DNA of 64,000 nt from Eutreptiella sp. 'Long Island Sound 2002' (Eukaryota; Euglenozoa; Euglenophyceae; Eutreptiales; Eutreptiaceae). The stretch lies in NCBI GenBank assembly GCA_964036045.1, contig OZ038379.1, positions 68,106,719 through 68,170,718 on the forward strand. Direction: 5' to 3'. Of this stretch, positions 30,150 through 39,730 are shown piece by piece. Under the pieces are notes generated by a model, which saw only the letters and a program-made list of their open reading frames with translations, searched no databases and was not told the origin of the DNA. The position numbers were made by a program, and so were the translations under genes. Position 1 is the stretch's first letter. Each line of letters begins with the position of its first letter.

Positions 30150-31621
30150 ATCTCTCTGCAGTCCTCCCATGTCCTGGTAGGAATCTTCCCCACAAGCCAC
30201 AGATGGGGCTCAGTAGGCCCATAGAACGAGGGGCTCATACGCCCCATGAGCTCTTCCAGCTGCGCCATGAACTCAGAGATGCGGGCAGCTGTGGGGAATT
30301 CGGGGACAGCAGGCAACTCCTCAATCTCCGTTCGGACACTGAGGTCCTTTTCGTAGACTGGACATTTGCTTCAGTCTTTTCAGGAAGTCGCCCCAGTTGA
30401 AGCTCTTCCTGATAGCCGTCTTGACTTGCCGCTGGAGGAATTTTCTTTTGCACGATGTTTTGATGAGTGTCCATTCGGTCCGGACATCAGCATGATGCTG
30501 ACCGGTGAGGAGCGAAAACGTGGAAATTCCTCAGCCCACTTGGGCAGGTTTTTGGGATCGAACTCAGGGAGTTCGATCTGAAGGTTCGCCGTAGCGATGG
30601 CCTTCGTTCTCCTACCTGGTACACTTGGGTCACCTGTTCCACCTGAAGGGGGTGAGGGGTACACTGTGGCCAGTGGCGCCAGTGCTGCCAAGCCATAGCC
30701 TTTCATCCCAGCCTCTGTGGTGTCACCTACACTGCAGACAGGCACCGTCCTCACACGAGGGTGGAGAGGGCTAGGACTGGTGTCCATTGGGGAGCTTCGG
30801 AGGCCTCTGCAGCTCTTCACATGCCCAGGTAACGGCTCCACACGAGAGGACATGGTAAGGGGGGGCTTCTTCAAATCTGAGAGCCCCAGTTTTGCCTTCA
30901 GTGCCGCTGACAAGGCACTCAGATCAGGGTTTTCTGCGCCTGCACCTGGGACCCGGGGGAGCAGATCCATGGTCTCATCGAGGCCTAGCTTCGGGGCTGC
31001 CATACGTGGGGGCAGACCTCGCTCTACGCATACAGGCTCTGGAGCCCGTGGAGAGGGTTCTCGCTCCATACATACAGGTTCCTTCGTGGGTGTAGGTTCC
31101 CTGGATATCCGGTCGGGCTCCCACTCTGACGAGTTGGCCGACGCAGACACAGCGCGTTCGCCAAAAGTTATCTCGAACTCCTACTCCCACGTTGTTCCGA
31201 ACATGGGGCCCATCATGGCCACCTCCTTCCCCTTGCCTTTCCTCGTGGCTTTCCTCCAGGCTTTTACCTTACTACTGGCTACCTTGGCCGTCTCTTCAGA
31301 ATTGAGAGTAGGCGATGATTCAGACGGGGGCAATGAGGACACCATGGAACCTAAAGCGGCGGCCATGGGGTCTTTGCCTTTGAGGCGTTGGAGCTTCGGC
31401 TGCGTTAAGCCAGGCAGCTCAGCGCCCGAACAAGGTCATTCTAAAATTGTTCCTTTTTCGGCCCCTCTTGATCTGTGCTCTCCACGAGGGCCAGGTGCTT
31501 GAGGGATGACTTCCCTTGTACATACCCCACTCAGGGATAGTGCCCTGGAAGGCGCTGCCACAGTTTCTGTTATTGGCTGGGACCTAATTTGCAGGGTTTT
31601 AGCACTCACAGTGACAGACAT
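30150..31621 (-). pseudogene. Gag of gypsy copy C
   Basis: It starts MSVTVSAKTLQIRSQPITET at 31,621. After breaks, the frame at 31,366-31,181 carries ATRKGKGKEVAMMGPMFGTT with a Trp codon where copy B has a stop. The long frame 31,150-30,380 (256 codons) includes EREPSPRAPEPVCVERGLPP, LGLDETMDLLPRV and KAIATANLQIELPEFDPKNL. It slips near 30,540 (copy B reads EEFSTFLLLTGQQ there) and returns as LPAVPEFPTAARISEFMAQL (30,316-) to the truncation near 30,150. The zinc knuckle is lost. Confidence 0.7.
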
Positions 31622-31682
31622 GGAGAAGTTGTTGTTTAACTCGACTTGCTTTAGCTCTGCTCGTGCGACAGCCTCTGCTACC

Positions 31683-32110
31683 AGAAAAGGTATTCTGGTT
31701 TGCCTTGCCCGTGTTGGTGTTCCTGTTTGATGGTTTATGACTCTATGGGTGGCCAGGGGACGTCGCGCGCGATCGCAGCAGAGAAAAAGAAAAAACCAAG
31801 AGAAAGACGCACAGCCGACGAAAAAGAAACAGAGAAATCGTTTTTTCCGACCTCAGAAACCCCCCAAAAAGTTTTACGCTGCTGTTTCGTGAGGTCGCCA
31901 TAATTAGGACACACACAGAACACCAAGAACAAGCGTGCCGCGACAACGAAGAATTTGAACATTGCGTGCTCCAAACCACCTAGCAAAGTGCCTGCCATTG
32001 GAGCTAGGCAACTTGTGTGCGTCAAAAAACAAAAAACCCAAAAAGAGGGGAACAAAACAAAAGGAGAGGCACCAAACCAAAAACAAAGAAAGCACGACCA
32101 CGGACCACAA
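31683..32110 (-). repeat. 5' LTR-like region of gypsy copy C
   Basis: The first 54 bases equal 1,146-1,199, and the PBS adjoins at 31,682. Beyond that it diverges from copy B. The right edge is put near 32,110, where the intron-like array starts, but this boundary is a guess. Confidence 0.45.
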
Positions 32111-32118
32111 AAACAAAG

Positions 32119-32966
32119 GTATGACAAACAAGTATGTCACGGCCCCATGCATCCTACATATCCCCCGCTAAAAATGCGTAGGTGAGGAAACCAAGTATGT
32201 TGTGAAGGAGGCTGCCAAGGGGACAACACCGCACGCAAAAAAGAACGACGAACCAACAGGCACGCCATAAAGCATGCGCACAAACACGAACCACAACCAT
32301 ATATCCCCATTATTTCCCCATAGGCCCCAAGCACCGCAAGGAAAAACAATGGTATGGCGAGCCAGTATGTTAAGGATGCGAGGGAGGGCGCCAAAGGGAC
32401 GGACCAGGCACAAATACACAAACATACACAAGGCTGCAAGGTACAAGAAGACAGAGACAAGAGCAAGGAGAAACATGGTATGAAACCCCACCCCGCCCCC
32501 ACCGCAAACACGCACACGCTCTCGCTATAGGGGAGGCCCACAAACCACGGGGAAACAGTGGTATGGCAAACAAGTATGTTAAGAATGCGAGGGAGGGCGC
32601 GAAAGGGACGGACCGGCACGCATACAGAAACGTACACAAGGCCGCACAGTACAAGAAAACAGAGACAAGATCAGGGAGAAACATGGTATGAAACCCCACC
32701 CCCGCCCCACCCACAAAAATGCACACGCTCTCTCTTTAGGGGATGAAAACAAGCAGCTACACAAGGTATGGCAAGTATGTTGCGAAAAAGAGAAAAGAGA
32801 AAATAAAAACAAAGGCGCCTTCGACGCCCTCTCTATAGTGAAAGCGCAAGGCAAAGAGTTATGTTATCAAAGACGCTACGGAAACCAAAAGAAAGGAGAC
32901 ACAAGGCACAACACGCAAAAACAACCAACCCACCCCCGGAAGGCCGGCACGCACTCTCTCTCTACA
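32119..32966 (+). repeat. Tandem intron-like (introner-like) units
   Basis: Segments start GTATGG or GTATGA and end in a pyrimidine tract plus TAG or CAG: 32,119-32,323, 32,352-32,530, 32,561-32,739 and 32,766-32,966. The second and third are both exactly 179 nt and, by eye, about 85-90% identical throughout (both contain GCGAGGGAGGGCGC and GGAGAAACATGGTATGAAAC). Between them lie short unlike segments of 28 nt (32,324-32,351), 30 nt (32,531-32,560) and 26 nt (32,740-32,765). This is what duplicated spliceosomal introns around mini-exons, or introner elements, look like. A plain tandem repeat of 209 bp that happens to contain splice-like ends is the alternative. Confidence 0.5.
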
Positions 32967-33050
32967 GGGGGACAAAAGCGCGGTGGGACAAATAGAGAGC
33001 TATGTATGGTCGCATTCCGCATACCACGCATTTCTGCTACACATCTACAG

Positions 33051-33284
33051 GGCCTCTTCTATCGTTTTTCTTCTTCTGCTTTTGGACAGGCCGACCGACG
33101 ACAAGAACCAACCAAGGTATGACGCAGCCCACCAACCAAACACAGCACGCACACGCACGCACACACACGGCAGCCACACCGCGCACGACCCCCCCCCTCT
33201 GCCGCCCACACCAACACGAAGCGCCACACAGCACAGACACACACACCAAGACGAAGGAGAAGAGCACCCAGGGCCCCAACCATC
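33051..33284. other. Spacer with CA-rich DNA, no gene
   Basis: A short AT-richer piece (33,050-33,115) ending in CCAAGGTATGA leads into (CA)-rich sequence. Overlapping frames that run from here to 34,455 are open by composition and are not supported as genes. Confidence 0.4.
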
Positions 33285-34373
33285 ACAACCAGTGGACCCC
33301 AGCCAGGAGTGGCAGGAAACCACAACCACGGTCCTCGGCCAGGAGTGGCGAGGGACCAACCACGGCACCCAGCAGCGGACCCCAGCCAGGAGTGACGGGG
33401 CCCCGCAACCAACCCCCACCGCCAGGAGTGGCAAGGGGCCAACCACCACCGCACAGCGGCGGACCGCAGCCAGGAGTGGCGGGGAGCCGCAAACCACCAC
33501 CACTGGCGGACCCCAGCCAGGAGTGGCGGGGAACCGCACCCGGGGCCCTCAGCCAGGAGTGGCGAGGAACGCCCACCACCACCGGCAGCGAAACCCAGCC
33601 AGGACCGGCGGAAAGTCGCACACAGGTACCTCTGCCAGGAGTTGCGAGGGACCAACCACACCACACACCAGCCACACTCCAACCAACACACCACACCGCA
33701 CCACAGCACACACCACCAACACACCACACACGCACGCACACACACACACAAACGCACGCGGAAGGCACGCCCACACCCACACCACCACCAACACAGACAC
33801 CACGAACACACACCACATGCACCAGCACAGGCACCACACGCACACGCCGCACCACAAGCACACACAACACGGGAAAGCCCCACCCGCGGAAACACCCACC
33901 GCCGCGGCCGGCGGACCCCAGCGAGGAGTGGCGGGGAGCCGCCAACGAGACCCTCAGCCAGGAGTGGCAGGGGCCCACCCAACACCGCCACCAGCGGAGC
34001 CCCCAAGCCAGGAGTGGCGGGGAACCACCACCGGGACCCGCAGCGAGGAGTGGCAAGCGGCCACACACCACCACCGCCAGCGGACCCCCGCCAGGAGTGG
34101 CGGCAAACCGCACCCGGGGCCCTCAGCCAGGAGTGGCGAGGAGCAGCAACCACCACCGACAGCGAAACCCAGCCAGGAGTGGCGGGAACTCGCACTCAGG
34201 AACCTCCGCCAGGAGTGGCGAGGGACCAACCACGGCACACACCAACCACACCCACACCCACACCAGCGGCAAGCCCCAGCCGGCCCCAGACACACAACCA
34301 CACACACACACACACACACACACCAACACACACGGAAGACACACCCACACCCACGCCGCCACGAACACATGAC
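33285..34373. repeat. Higher-order minisatellite, left part
   Basis: The core CCAGGAGTGGC (with small variants) occurs about 17 times, at 33,305, 33,341, 33,388, 33,424, 33,472, 33,519, 33,555 and onward, then 33,934 to 34,211. Spacings alternate near 36 and 47 bases, so two half-units form a ~83-bp unit. Blocks of 330-370 bp of this minisatellite alternate with ~250-bp CA-rich spacers (about 33,660-33,900 and 34,235-34,373), giving a higher-order unit of roughly 0.5-0.6 kb. The array is interrupted at 34,374 by a TIR element and resumes at 39,731. Confidence 0.8.
34371..34373. other. Target site duplication GAC, left
   Basis: GAC here and GAC at 39,731-39,733 directly flank the paired inverted termini. 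Joining the outer flanks gives CACGAACACATGACAAACAC, which continues the minisatellite spacer as seen uninterrupted near 33,795-33,840, so this is a filled insertion site. Confidence 0.5.
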
Positions 34374-34420
34374 ACCTATGATTTTGTGGGGCATTCTGCG
34401 GCCAAAACCGCATTTACGCT
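34374..34420 (+). repeat. Left terminal inverted repeat
   Basis: It pairs with 39,684-39,730 in inverted orientation. Matching blocks are ACCT-TGATTTT, GGGCA and GGCCAAAACC, separated by short mismatched runs. The short direct repeat GGATCTGAAACGGCC follows twice (34,429 and 34,448). Confidence 0.6.
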
Positions 34421-34462
34421 ACCGCACTGGATCTGAAACGGCCCAACGGATCTGAAACGGCC

Positions 34463-35070
34463 GCGGTGCCCAAAATGTGTCTTTCAAACATGAATTTTTG
34501 CAAAATCCATTGCTTGAATACATTTGATTCCTTGGCACAAAAGTGTGGATGTGTCAGAACATTACAATGCTGTGGTTGAATCTAAAGACGCCTGCCAAAA
34601 GTCGTTTTTCATATTGTTGTTCTGCTGTTTTTGTGCTGCTCAGCTGTAGTGCAGATCGATCCGGACATTTCCGGCTATTGACTGCTAAATTTTGACACAA
34701 CATTTCTGACTTATGCTGTGCAATTGCCTTCGTTTTGCCTTGCTTGCAAACACAACGTTGAACTGGTGAGAACTGTTGAGAACTGAGGTCCCTGGGACTT
34801 GATTTGTGTTGCTGGTAAGGGTTTCGGAACAGTTGACAGTTGACGTGCTGTGCACTTGCTTGTGTTGTGCCTTCTTTGCCCGGTCTTGGCTCTGTGAGTT
34901 TACTATTTGCCTGATTTGTTGCAAAGCCTGTTCTGCAACCCTTGACTCTCCCCGAAAAGGGATCTCCTGTGGTGCAGAAGTACCCATTCCAACGGTCAGG
35001 CTTTGTAGCTCATCTTTGGCAAATAGTCTCAAACTTGCAGGCACGGGCCATTTGCACCGCACAATGCTCA
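34463..35070. other. Left subterminal region of the TIR element, no gene
   Basis: AT-rich, TTG/GTTG-rich sequence. The frame 34,685-35,071 on the minus strand (128 codons) has no motif. It leads into the 111-bp tandem array. Confidence 0.45.
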
Positions 35071-35600
35071 AAAGAACTAGGCTTCACAAAGGTTGGTAGG
35101 TGTTTGAAATGACAATGAGAACTGAGGTGTGTGGTTAACTGAGAAGTCAGTTTGAACTGGTCCCACCCTACGGCCCTCCAAAGAACTTTGCTTCGCAAAG
35201 GTTGGCACAGGTTTTTGAACTGACTTTGAGAACTGAGGTGTGCAGGTAACTCAGAACTCGGCTTGAACTGGTTGCAGCGTACGAGGCTCCAAAGAACTTC
35301 GCTTCACAAAGGTTGCCAGAGGCTTTTGAAATGACGATGAGAACTGAGGTGTGTGGTTAACTGAGAACTCGTTTTGAACTGGTCGCACGGTACGAGGCGC
35401 TAAAGAACTTCGCGTCACAAAGGTTGGCCCAGGTTTTTGAAATGACGATGAGAACTAAGGTGTGTGGTTAACTGAGAACTCGGTTTGAACTGGTCGCAGC
35501 GTACAGGGCGCTATAGAACTTCGTGTCACAAAGGTTGGCCCAGGTTTTTGAAATAAAGTTGAGAATTGAGGTGAGTGGGTAACTGAGAACTCGGTTTGTG
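35071..35600. repeat. Tandem repeat, ~111-bp unit, about five copies
   Basis: The anchor AAGAACT recurs at 35,071, 35,181, 35,292, 35,403 and (TAGAACT) 35,514, giving spacings of 110-111. Each unit carries CACAAAGGTTG, GAGAACTGAGGTGTG and TTTGAACTGGT. It lies within the TIR element near its left end, where transposase-binding subterminal repeats are often found. Confidence 0.85.
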
Positions 35601-36265
35601 GTGCAGTGGTGGTTCAAGCTGTCTTGAATGGTTGAGAACTGCTGTAAGGAACTGGATGTGTACTGCCGGTGAACGGCATGCTGCTGCTGCTGCTGCTTGC
35701 TGCTGCCTGTTTTGTGTCACTCCTGGTTTTCCACTTCCGTGCACAGTCTACTTCGAGTTGACTTTGGGCATGGGCCTGATTTCGAGGACCTGCCACCTAC
35801 GGGCATTCTTCACCTGCTTCGCCCTCCACTTCTGCACCGTGGTGCTCTGCAATGGGCTGCTGCACTCTGGCGCTGGGCAACAGGCCTCACTGAAGGTCCT
35901 TTTGGGCCTGCTTTTTGGATTTCACTCTGGGTTTCGTGACCTCCGAGGTCGTTTTGGGCATCTTGGTTGGGCTTCACTCTGATCTCCGTGACCTGGGGCT
36001 GCTGATTTTGGTGGATTTCAGTTGACTTCGTCATTCTTGAACTGCAAGTGGAGATCTGTGCTGCTGGTGGTCGATTTGCAGCAAGTGTGTTTTGTGTTGC
36101 CACACTCCAGTATGTAGCAGTTCATTCATTGTGCACACACCCAAAAATCTGCCCCCCCCCCGCTCAGTTGAGGTGTTGTGTACAACCCCAAGGATCCCCC
36201 CCCCCCCGGGGGGCTCTGCACACTGTTTCCTCTTACCTATCATCAATTTCCTCCCTAGACTGAGA
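35601..36265 (+). other. Region upstream of the first ORF of the TIR element
   Basis: A (CTG)n-like run at 35,681-35,700, C-runs near 36,160 and 36,195, and a good acceptor-like CTCCCTAG at 36,251-36,258 just before the ATG at 36,266. It may hold a promoter, 5' UTR and an intron, but no element can be named. Confidence 0.35.
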
Positions 36266-37096
36266 ATGTTAACCCCAAAGGACATAGAAGGGCAGTTTAT
36301 CTGTAGCGGTGTCATCCTCCGACAAGTCCGCCCTGTAGTTACTGGGCCTAGAACCAAAGCCAACCCAGGCCTGGTAGAGGTGAGATACAAGCAGGAGAAG
36401 GGCAAGACATTTTGGCACCCACTGAGAGACATCCTCCCAAAGGAACAATTACCACCAGGCTGCAGGGAGTTTCACCCGGACGTGATTATAGAATCTGAAC
36501 AAGCAGAGGAAACGGGTACCAGTGGGTCAGACCCTTCTTATGCTGCAGAATCCGATGAAGAGGCAGCAAGCCGCAAGCGCACAGCGCAGGGTACCCCTGG
36601 TAGTGGTCACAAGGCCAAGAAGAAGGCCAAACCGGCAGCCAAGAAGGCCAGAAAAGCCCCTGGTCGTTGTGTTGAACGAGAGGAGATATTACGGATGGCT
36701 GCTCAAATAGAGGAAACCCGGAATGTACCAATGCACGTACTCAAAACATATTCAAAGGCTTCCCTCCATGCTCTGTTGGAACAATTTGAGTTGTACTTTC
36801 CACAAAGTGCAAAGCACGACATGTTGGTGCTACGCCTGAAGCAGGCAGTGGAGGCTTGGAAGAACCGTCCCCGTTTGGTGCCACCAGAGTTGCCTGCAGG
36901 GGCATACCAGTACAGCAGATTGCAAGAGCAGGCAGTGGATGGCACCAACGTGGACATTGCACACCCTGAGGGTAAGGCACAGGATGTGGCCAACATGGGG
37001 GTGCATGACCATGTAGGACAGCAAAAGCAAAGGCCAGTGCAGGACCAACATGGTACAGGACTGCCTGAGTCCCCTGTGCGGCTTGAGCATACCTAG
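36266..37096 (+). CDS. Basic nuclear-like protein of the TIR element, unknown family
   Basis: A 276-codon frame starts at ATG 36,266, just after an acceptor-like CTAG; the frame is open further upstream, but that part has C-runs typical of an intron. Residues 1-65 (IEGQFICSGVILRQVRP ... GLVEVRYKQEKGKTFWHPL) read like a small beta-barrel of Tudor, chromo or SH3 type. Residues about 78-105 are acidic. Residues about 113-135 hold KAKKKAKPAAKKARKAP, a strong nuclear localisation or histone-tail-like stretch. Residues about 155-195 (VLKTYSKASLHALLEQFEL and LRLKQAVEAW) suggest a SAP-like helix pair. No catalytic triad is visible. As cargo of a transposon it might be a DNA- or chromatin-binding accessory protein, which is inference. 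A donor-like GGTAAGG at 36,971 leaves room for splicing. Confidence 0.5.
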   Translation: MLTPKDIEGQFICSGVILRQVRPVVTGPRTKANPGLVEVRYKQEKGKTFWHPLRDILPKEQLPPGCREFHPDVIIESEQAEETGTSGSDPSYAAESDEEAASRKRTAQGTPGSGHKAKKKAKPAAKKARKAPGRCVEREEILRMAAQIEETRNVPMHVLKTYSKASLHALLEQFELYFPQSAKHDMLVLRLKQAVEAWKNRPRLVPPELPAGAYQYSRLQEQAVDGTNVDIAHPEGKAQDVANMGVHDHVGQQKQRPVQDQHGTGLPESPVRLEHT

Positions 37097-37619
37097 TGTC
37101 ATTTATGCGGAGGTATTTGCTCCGTGCTTTACAAAAATTGTCTCTCCTCAGACACACAGGCAACCCTAGTACGCCCCACTGGAAGTGTCAAATAGGAATT
37201 TAGATCGGTGTGGAGGATTCTGCCTTAGGGCTGGCGCTATGGGCAGAGGGCCACCAGGTGCCCAGCACGGGGTGTGATCACACCATCACTGTAGGTTTGT
37301 CCCAACCTCAACCACCCGCACCCCCCCTCCTCTTCTCATGATAGCCACACAAGCAATGCAGAATCCCCACCTTTTTTCTCATCACACGCACTACATACAT
37401 TGCTTGGTGTTCGCCCGCCTATCCATTTTCATACACGACACACAAATTGCGCCCTGCCCGTTTTTTATGACACCCGGACAATTGGTAGCACCCCCCCCCC
37501 CTGGTTTCTCATATCGCGCACCCTTCTCCTCACCTTACTTTACCTAATTCTTACCCTACCACAGTGCCTGCCACCCTGTCTTCATGCGATGTTCATTGTT
37601 CGCTTTGTGTCGTCTTCAG
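37097..37619. other. Gap between the two ORFs of the TIR element
   Basis: It includes a C-run at 37,491-37,501 and ends with CGTCTTCAG (37,611-37,619), a good acceptor. It may be an intron or an intergenic stretch. The donor at 36,972 joined to 37,620 does not keep frame, so a simple fusion of the two ORFs by that pair is not supported. Confidence 0.4.
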
Positions 37620-38618
37620 GCCAAAGGCAATCGGAGGCTCGATAGTGCTGCGGACATCCATGTGAGCAGCGACAGCGGAGATGGGGGCGATGACGGGAGC
37701 ATGGTGGTGCCGAAGAAGGATGCAGCAGCAACAGCGACGGAGAGGAAGCGCGCTGCAGCAGAGAAGGGGGCAGCCGACAAAGCGAAAAAGGCGGCGGCAG
37801 ATCGGGCACAGAAGGAAGCAGCAGCAGCAGCAAAGGAGCAGGCGAAGAAACGGGCCGCAGCAGAGAAGCAGGCCGCCGACAAAGCAAAAAAGGCAGCTCA
37901 GAGAGAGGCTCAGAAGGAGGCTGCAGCAGCAGCAAAGGAGCAGAAGCGCGCGGCAGCGGAGAAGCGAGCAGCGGACAAGGCGAAAAAAGCGGCAGAGGAC
38001 AAGGCAAAAAAAACGGCGCAAGCCCAGGCGAAGAAGAAAGCAGCAGCTGCTGTAGCAGCAGCAGCAGCAGCAGCAGCGCATGCGGAGCAGGGTGTCGAGG
38101 CAGAGGACAAAGCAGACACTACAATCCAAGCACGGGATGACGTTTCCCCCAAGCTCGAGTCCATTCTGGAGTTGCTGCGAAATCAAGGGCAGGGTCAGGA
38201 GGCAGGTAATCAGGGCTCAGTTCCACAGCAGACACAGTTGCCGACACAGATGCCGCAGATGCTGACACAGTTGGTAACACAGGTATTGCAAAGTTTGATG
38301 CCACCACCAACACAGCAACCAGTGCACCCATTGCAGAGTGTCCTGACAGCGTTGCCTCCACAAGGGTTGCCATTGCTGCCAGCACAAGCACAGAACCATA
38401 ACACGCTGCAGCAACTTCTGCAAGGGCAGCAACTTCTGCAAGAGCAGCAATTTCTGCAAGGGCAGCATCCCCAGGGGCAGCAGCATTTTCTGCAGGGGCA
38501 GCAGCAGCATTTTCTGCAGGGGCAGCAGGGGCAGCTGTTGCAGCAACTTCTGCAGGGGCAGCAGCAGCAGCAGCTTCTGCAAGGCCAGCAGGGACAGTCA
38601 CAATGTTTGATTGCTTAA
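37620..38618 (+). CDS. Ala/Lys-rich coiled-coil protein with Gln-rich tail
   Basis: The frame is open from 37,584 (ATG), and the protein-like part begins after the acceptor at 37,619 with AKGNRRLDSAADIHVSSDSG. An acidic head is followed by about 120 residues of ADKAKKAA/KEAAAAAKEQ repeats (helical, highly charged, likely coiled coil) and an eight-Ala run. A linker (DDVSPKLESILELLRNQGQG) leads to a Gln/Leu/Pro-rich tail with repeated LLQGQQ and FLQGQQ to TAA at 38,616-38,618. It has no enzyme motif. Such composition suits a scaffold or activation-type nuclear protein. Trinucleotide expansion (CAG-type) is visible in the DNA, so part of the length is probably repeat slippage. Confidence 0.5.
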   Translation, partial: AKGNRRLDSAADIHVSSDSGDGGDDGSMVVPKKDAAATATERKRAAAEKGAADKAKKAAADRAQKEAAAAAKEQAKKRAAAEKQAADKAKKAAQREAQKEAAAAAKEQKRAAAEKRAADKAKKAAEDKAKKTAQAQAKKKAAAAVAAAAAAAAHAEQGVEAEDKADTTIQARDDVSPKLESILELLRNQGQGQEAGNQGSVPQQTQLPTQMPQMLTQLVTQVLQSLMPPPTQQPVHPLQSVLTALPPQGLPLLPAQAQNHNTLQQLLQGQQLLQEQQFLQGQHPQGQQHFLQGQQQHFLQGQQGQLLQQLLQGQQQQQLLQGQQGQSQCLIA

Positions 38619-38639
38619 CTTGAGCTACTTCTCTGTTTC

Positions 38640-39190
38640 TTGATCAGTGATTATTTCTCAGCAAACCATTGCTGCACAACAACCCACTGCACATTGTGCC
38701 AAGTTTGCTGACACCAGAGGCATGGAGCGCACTGCATGTTTTTTTGTGTTCCTCCATCCATTAGCTGTTGCTGAAATGCAGCGACTTTGCAGCTGCAAGA
38801 CTCATTTTGCATATTACGATTCGTTGATGGTAGTCAGAGTTACAGTTCAGCCAGTGGCCTCTTCTGAATTTGTAAGTTAATTGATTACAGCTGTTTTTGA
38901 ACCATCTGCTGAAGGTACAACACACAGCGATGACAATTTTTCTGTTGCTTCACCAGTTAATATTTATCAGCAACCCGCTGAAGTGCAACAACCCACTGCA
39001 TGCTTGGCAAGGATGGATGGCAGCACAGGCATTTCCTGCATCCATTAGTTGTTGCTGCCACGCTGACATACAGCGAGCGATTTTGCATGTGCGAGACTCA
39101 TTTTGCATATTACGATTACGCAACCCTGTGAAGTGCGACAACCCATTGCATGCTTGGCAAGGATTGATTTTGCAACACTTGAAGTAATAA
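38640..39190. repeat. Degenerate subterminal repeats in the TIR element
   Basis: Blocks recur in the same order: TCAGCAA-CC-GCTG near 38,655 and 38,965, CAACAACCCACTGCA near 38,679 and 38,988 (CGACAACCCATTGCATGC at 39,137), TGCTTGGCAAGGAT at 39,000 and 39,150, and GACTCATTTTGCATATTACGAT at 38,800 and 39,094. Spacing is about 150-300 bases. These lie 0.5-1 kb inside the right terminus. Confidence 0.6.
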
Positions 39191-39683
39191 AACGAGGCAG
39201 AGACTGCAAGAAGATCAGTTTTGGTCAGAGTTTAGGGCGGCGTACAAGGTTGACGACAGTTGGTAGGTGCAGTGATCGGTTGCTAGACATTGGGTGAAGC
39301 AAATGATTGGGCATTTGTATGATTTTTTTAGTGAAATGCTTGTTATGAAAAGTTGGGGTATTGACGAGCATATCACATTATAACTGCATGGTGCAAGACA
39401 AAAAGCACAAGGACAATGTGAATCGTGTGTAGATCAGGGTCAATCTATGTTGTCTACATACATTGCAATGGTTTCCAATTTGTATTGTGTTGGACAAGTA
39501 AGTAATTCATTTCTCCCCACAAATTGAGTTTTTCTTCTGCCCGAAATATTGGATGTGCATGACATCTTGGCACTCAAAATGAGCCATGCGTCAACTGTTA
39601 TCATGAATGATAGGCGAAAACCACAAAATTTTCAAAACAAGCTTAATACACAACAAAGATGTGTCAATTTTGTCAACCATTTG
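39191..39683. other. Right terminal region of the TIR element, no gene
   Basis: AT-rich sequence without long frames, ending at the right inverted terminus. Confidence 0.45.
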
Positions 39684-39730
39684 GATAGAATCCGGGTTTT
39701 GGCCATTTTGTGCCCGGTAAAATCAAAGGT
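39684..39730 (-). repeat. Right terminal inverted repeat
   Basis: The complement reads ACCTTTGATTTTACCGGGCA and then GGCCAAAACCCGGATT, matching the left end at 34,374-34,420 at about three quarters of positions. GAC follows at 39,731-39,733. Confidence 0.6.

Larger units (their letters stand above)
30150..32110 (-). mobile_element. Gypsy copy C: 5' LTR-like region plus partial gag
   Basis: Right to left: LTR-like region (edge about 32,110 to 31,683), PBS-like CTGGTAGCAGAGGC (31,682-31,669), gag start at 31,621, and gag core to 30,150, where similarity to copy B ends. It runs parallel to copy B with high similarity over about 1.5 kb but carries different lesions, so the two are separate insertions that decayed independently. 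No pol or 3' LTR is attached. Confidence 0.75.
34374..39730 (+). mobile_element. Putative TIR DNA transposon, ~5.36 kb, inserted in the minisatellite
   Basis: The left end begins ACCTATGATTTTGTGGGGCA and the inverted right end begins ACCTTTGATTTTACCGGGCA. The inner block GGCCAAAACC also matches, giving imperfect TIRs of about 45 bp. A GAC duplication flanks both ends and the flanks are parts of the same higher-order repeat. Inside: 111-bp tandem repeats (35.07-35.60 kb), an ORF with basic and SAP-like features (36.27-37.10 kb), an Ala/Lys/Gln-rich ORF (37.58-38.62 kb) and subterminal repeats (38.64-39.19 kb). Composition is far less GC-rich than the surroundings. I find no DDE transposase signature, so it may be non-autonomous, or a superfamily I cannot recognise. 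A 3-bp duplication fits CACTA- or Harbinger-like elements. Confidence 0.6.

Noticed and set aside
33285-34240. CRISPR-like array
   Set aside because: Units are tandem and similar throughout rather than repeats with unique spacers, and the context is eukaryotic.
32983-34455. Two overlapping plus-strand frames of 490 and 456 codons
   Set aside because: They are open in two frames at once because the sequence is a stop-poor minisatellite with CA-rich spacers; the translation just repeats the DNA unit.
36266-38618. Single spliced gene joining the two ORFs of the TIR element
   Set aside because: The best donor (36,972) joined to the best acceptor (37,619) shifts the frame and gives an early stop; other donors are possible but unproven.
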